Shown here: positions 63,847 through 64,000 of the stretch, in pieces
How the letters are laid out: each line of letters starts with the position of its first letter
How positions within the stretch are numbered: position 1 is the stretch's first letter
NCBI GenBank assembly: GCA_946811185.2
Contig: OX328105.1
Coordinates: 53,196,845 to 53,260,844 of the forward strand
From: Hippopus hippopus
Lineage: Eukaryota > Mollusca > Bivalvia > Cardiida > Cardiidae
Direction: 5' to 3'
DNA length: 64,000 bases
Notes under the pieces: generated by a model
Told to the model about the DNA's origin: nothing
Seen by the model: only the letters and a program-made list of their open reading frames with translations
Databases searched by the model: none
Translations under genes and position numbers: made by a program

Positions 63847-64000
63847 TAACCCTTTACCAAACAACAAAATTTTAGACTGGTCCAAATTGAAAGCATTTGT
63901 AGACAAAAAATTAAGGGTGACCCATACCAAATTTGTCCTCGATTGGGTTGAAAACATTATGTGAAAAGGAGAAAATGCTAGTTACCAGCATTTTCTCTTA
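63847..64000. repeat. P1 MITE, cut by the window end
   Basis: It starts TTAACCCTTTACCAAACAAC and reaches the right palindrome arm (CCAGCATTTTCTCTT) at the last base. Confidence 0.75.

Overview
The window is AT-rich, intron-and-repeat-type eukaryotic DNA, most likely from a marine invertebrate. A bivalve mollusc is my best guess, because non-autonomous elements carrying roughly 145-166 bp tandem cores resemble the pearl/HINE-type elements described in bivalves. The guess is inference; no species marker is present. Almost the whole window is layered mobile DNA, with one large virus-like element and one small piece of a host gene.

Centre (32586-50245): a complete 17.66 kb Polinton/Maverick. It has AG...CT ends, terminal inverted repeats of about 220 bp and a 6-bp target duplication CAAATG (32580-32585 and 50246-50251). 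It carries the full Polinton core: protein-primed DNA polymerase B, retroviral-type integrase with chromodomain, adenovirus-type cysteine protease, A32-type packaging ATPase, penton-like minor capsid protein and double jelly-roll major capsid protein. It also carries accessory genes: a phage-tail-like fibre protein, a zinc-ribbon plus phospholipase A2 segment upstream of the integrase, two small virion-core candidates, a two-membrane-segment protein, a pair of dUTPase-fold-like proteins, a SAP/NUMOD-like protein and a RING-finger protein. Genes are a few to tens of bases apart and start with an A/T-rich TATAAA..ATG motif. Three A/T hairpins close the transcription blocks. About half of the genes are broken (homopolymer frameshifts, nonsense codons, two nested transposons), so the copy is probably dead, although the 1131-codon polymerase frame is still open.

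The Polinton sits inside a dispersed repeat of about 0.78 kb. A second, uninterrupted copy of that repeat lies in inverted orientation at about 18865-19640, so the window contains its own paralogous empty site, which confirms the insertion point.

Flanks (1-32579 and 50252-64000): about 49 copies of a roughly 230-bp TTAA-ended MITE with a 64-bp near-perfect central palindrome (called P1 here), and a second palindromic family (P2). There are tRNA-derived SINEs and several non-autonomous elements that share one blueprint (5' ACAAGAG or CTAGAGG, hairpin, short inverted repeat, tandem core, 3' hairpin, TAA). pogo-like and Harbinger-like elements and a 2.1 kb element with a GTCTT duplication are also present. 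P1 is absent from the Polinton, so the Polinton arrived after the P1 burst.

Right end: a host gene of unknown identity on the minus strand is supported by four phase-compatible exons (63328 to 59760), including two 51-nt twin exons. A possible 24-nt microexon lies on the plus strand at 1318-1341.
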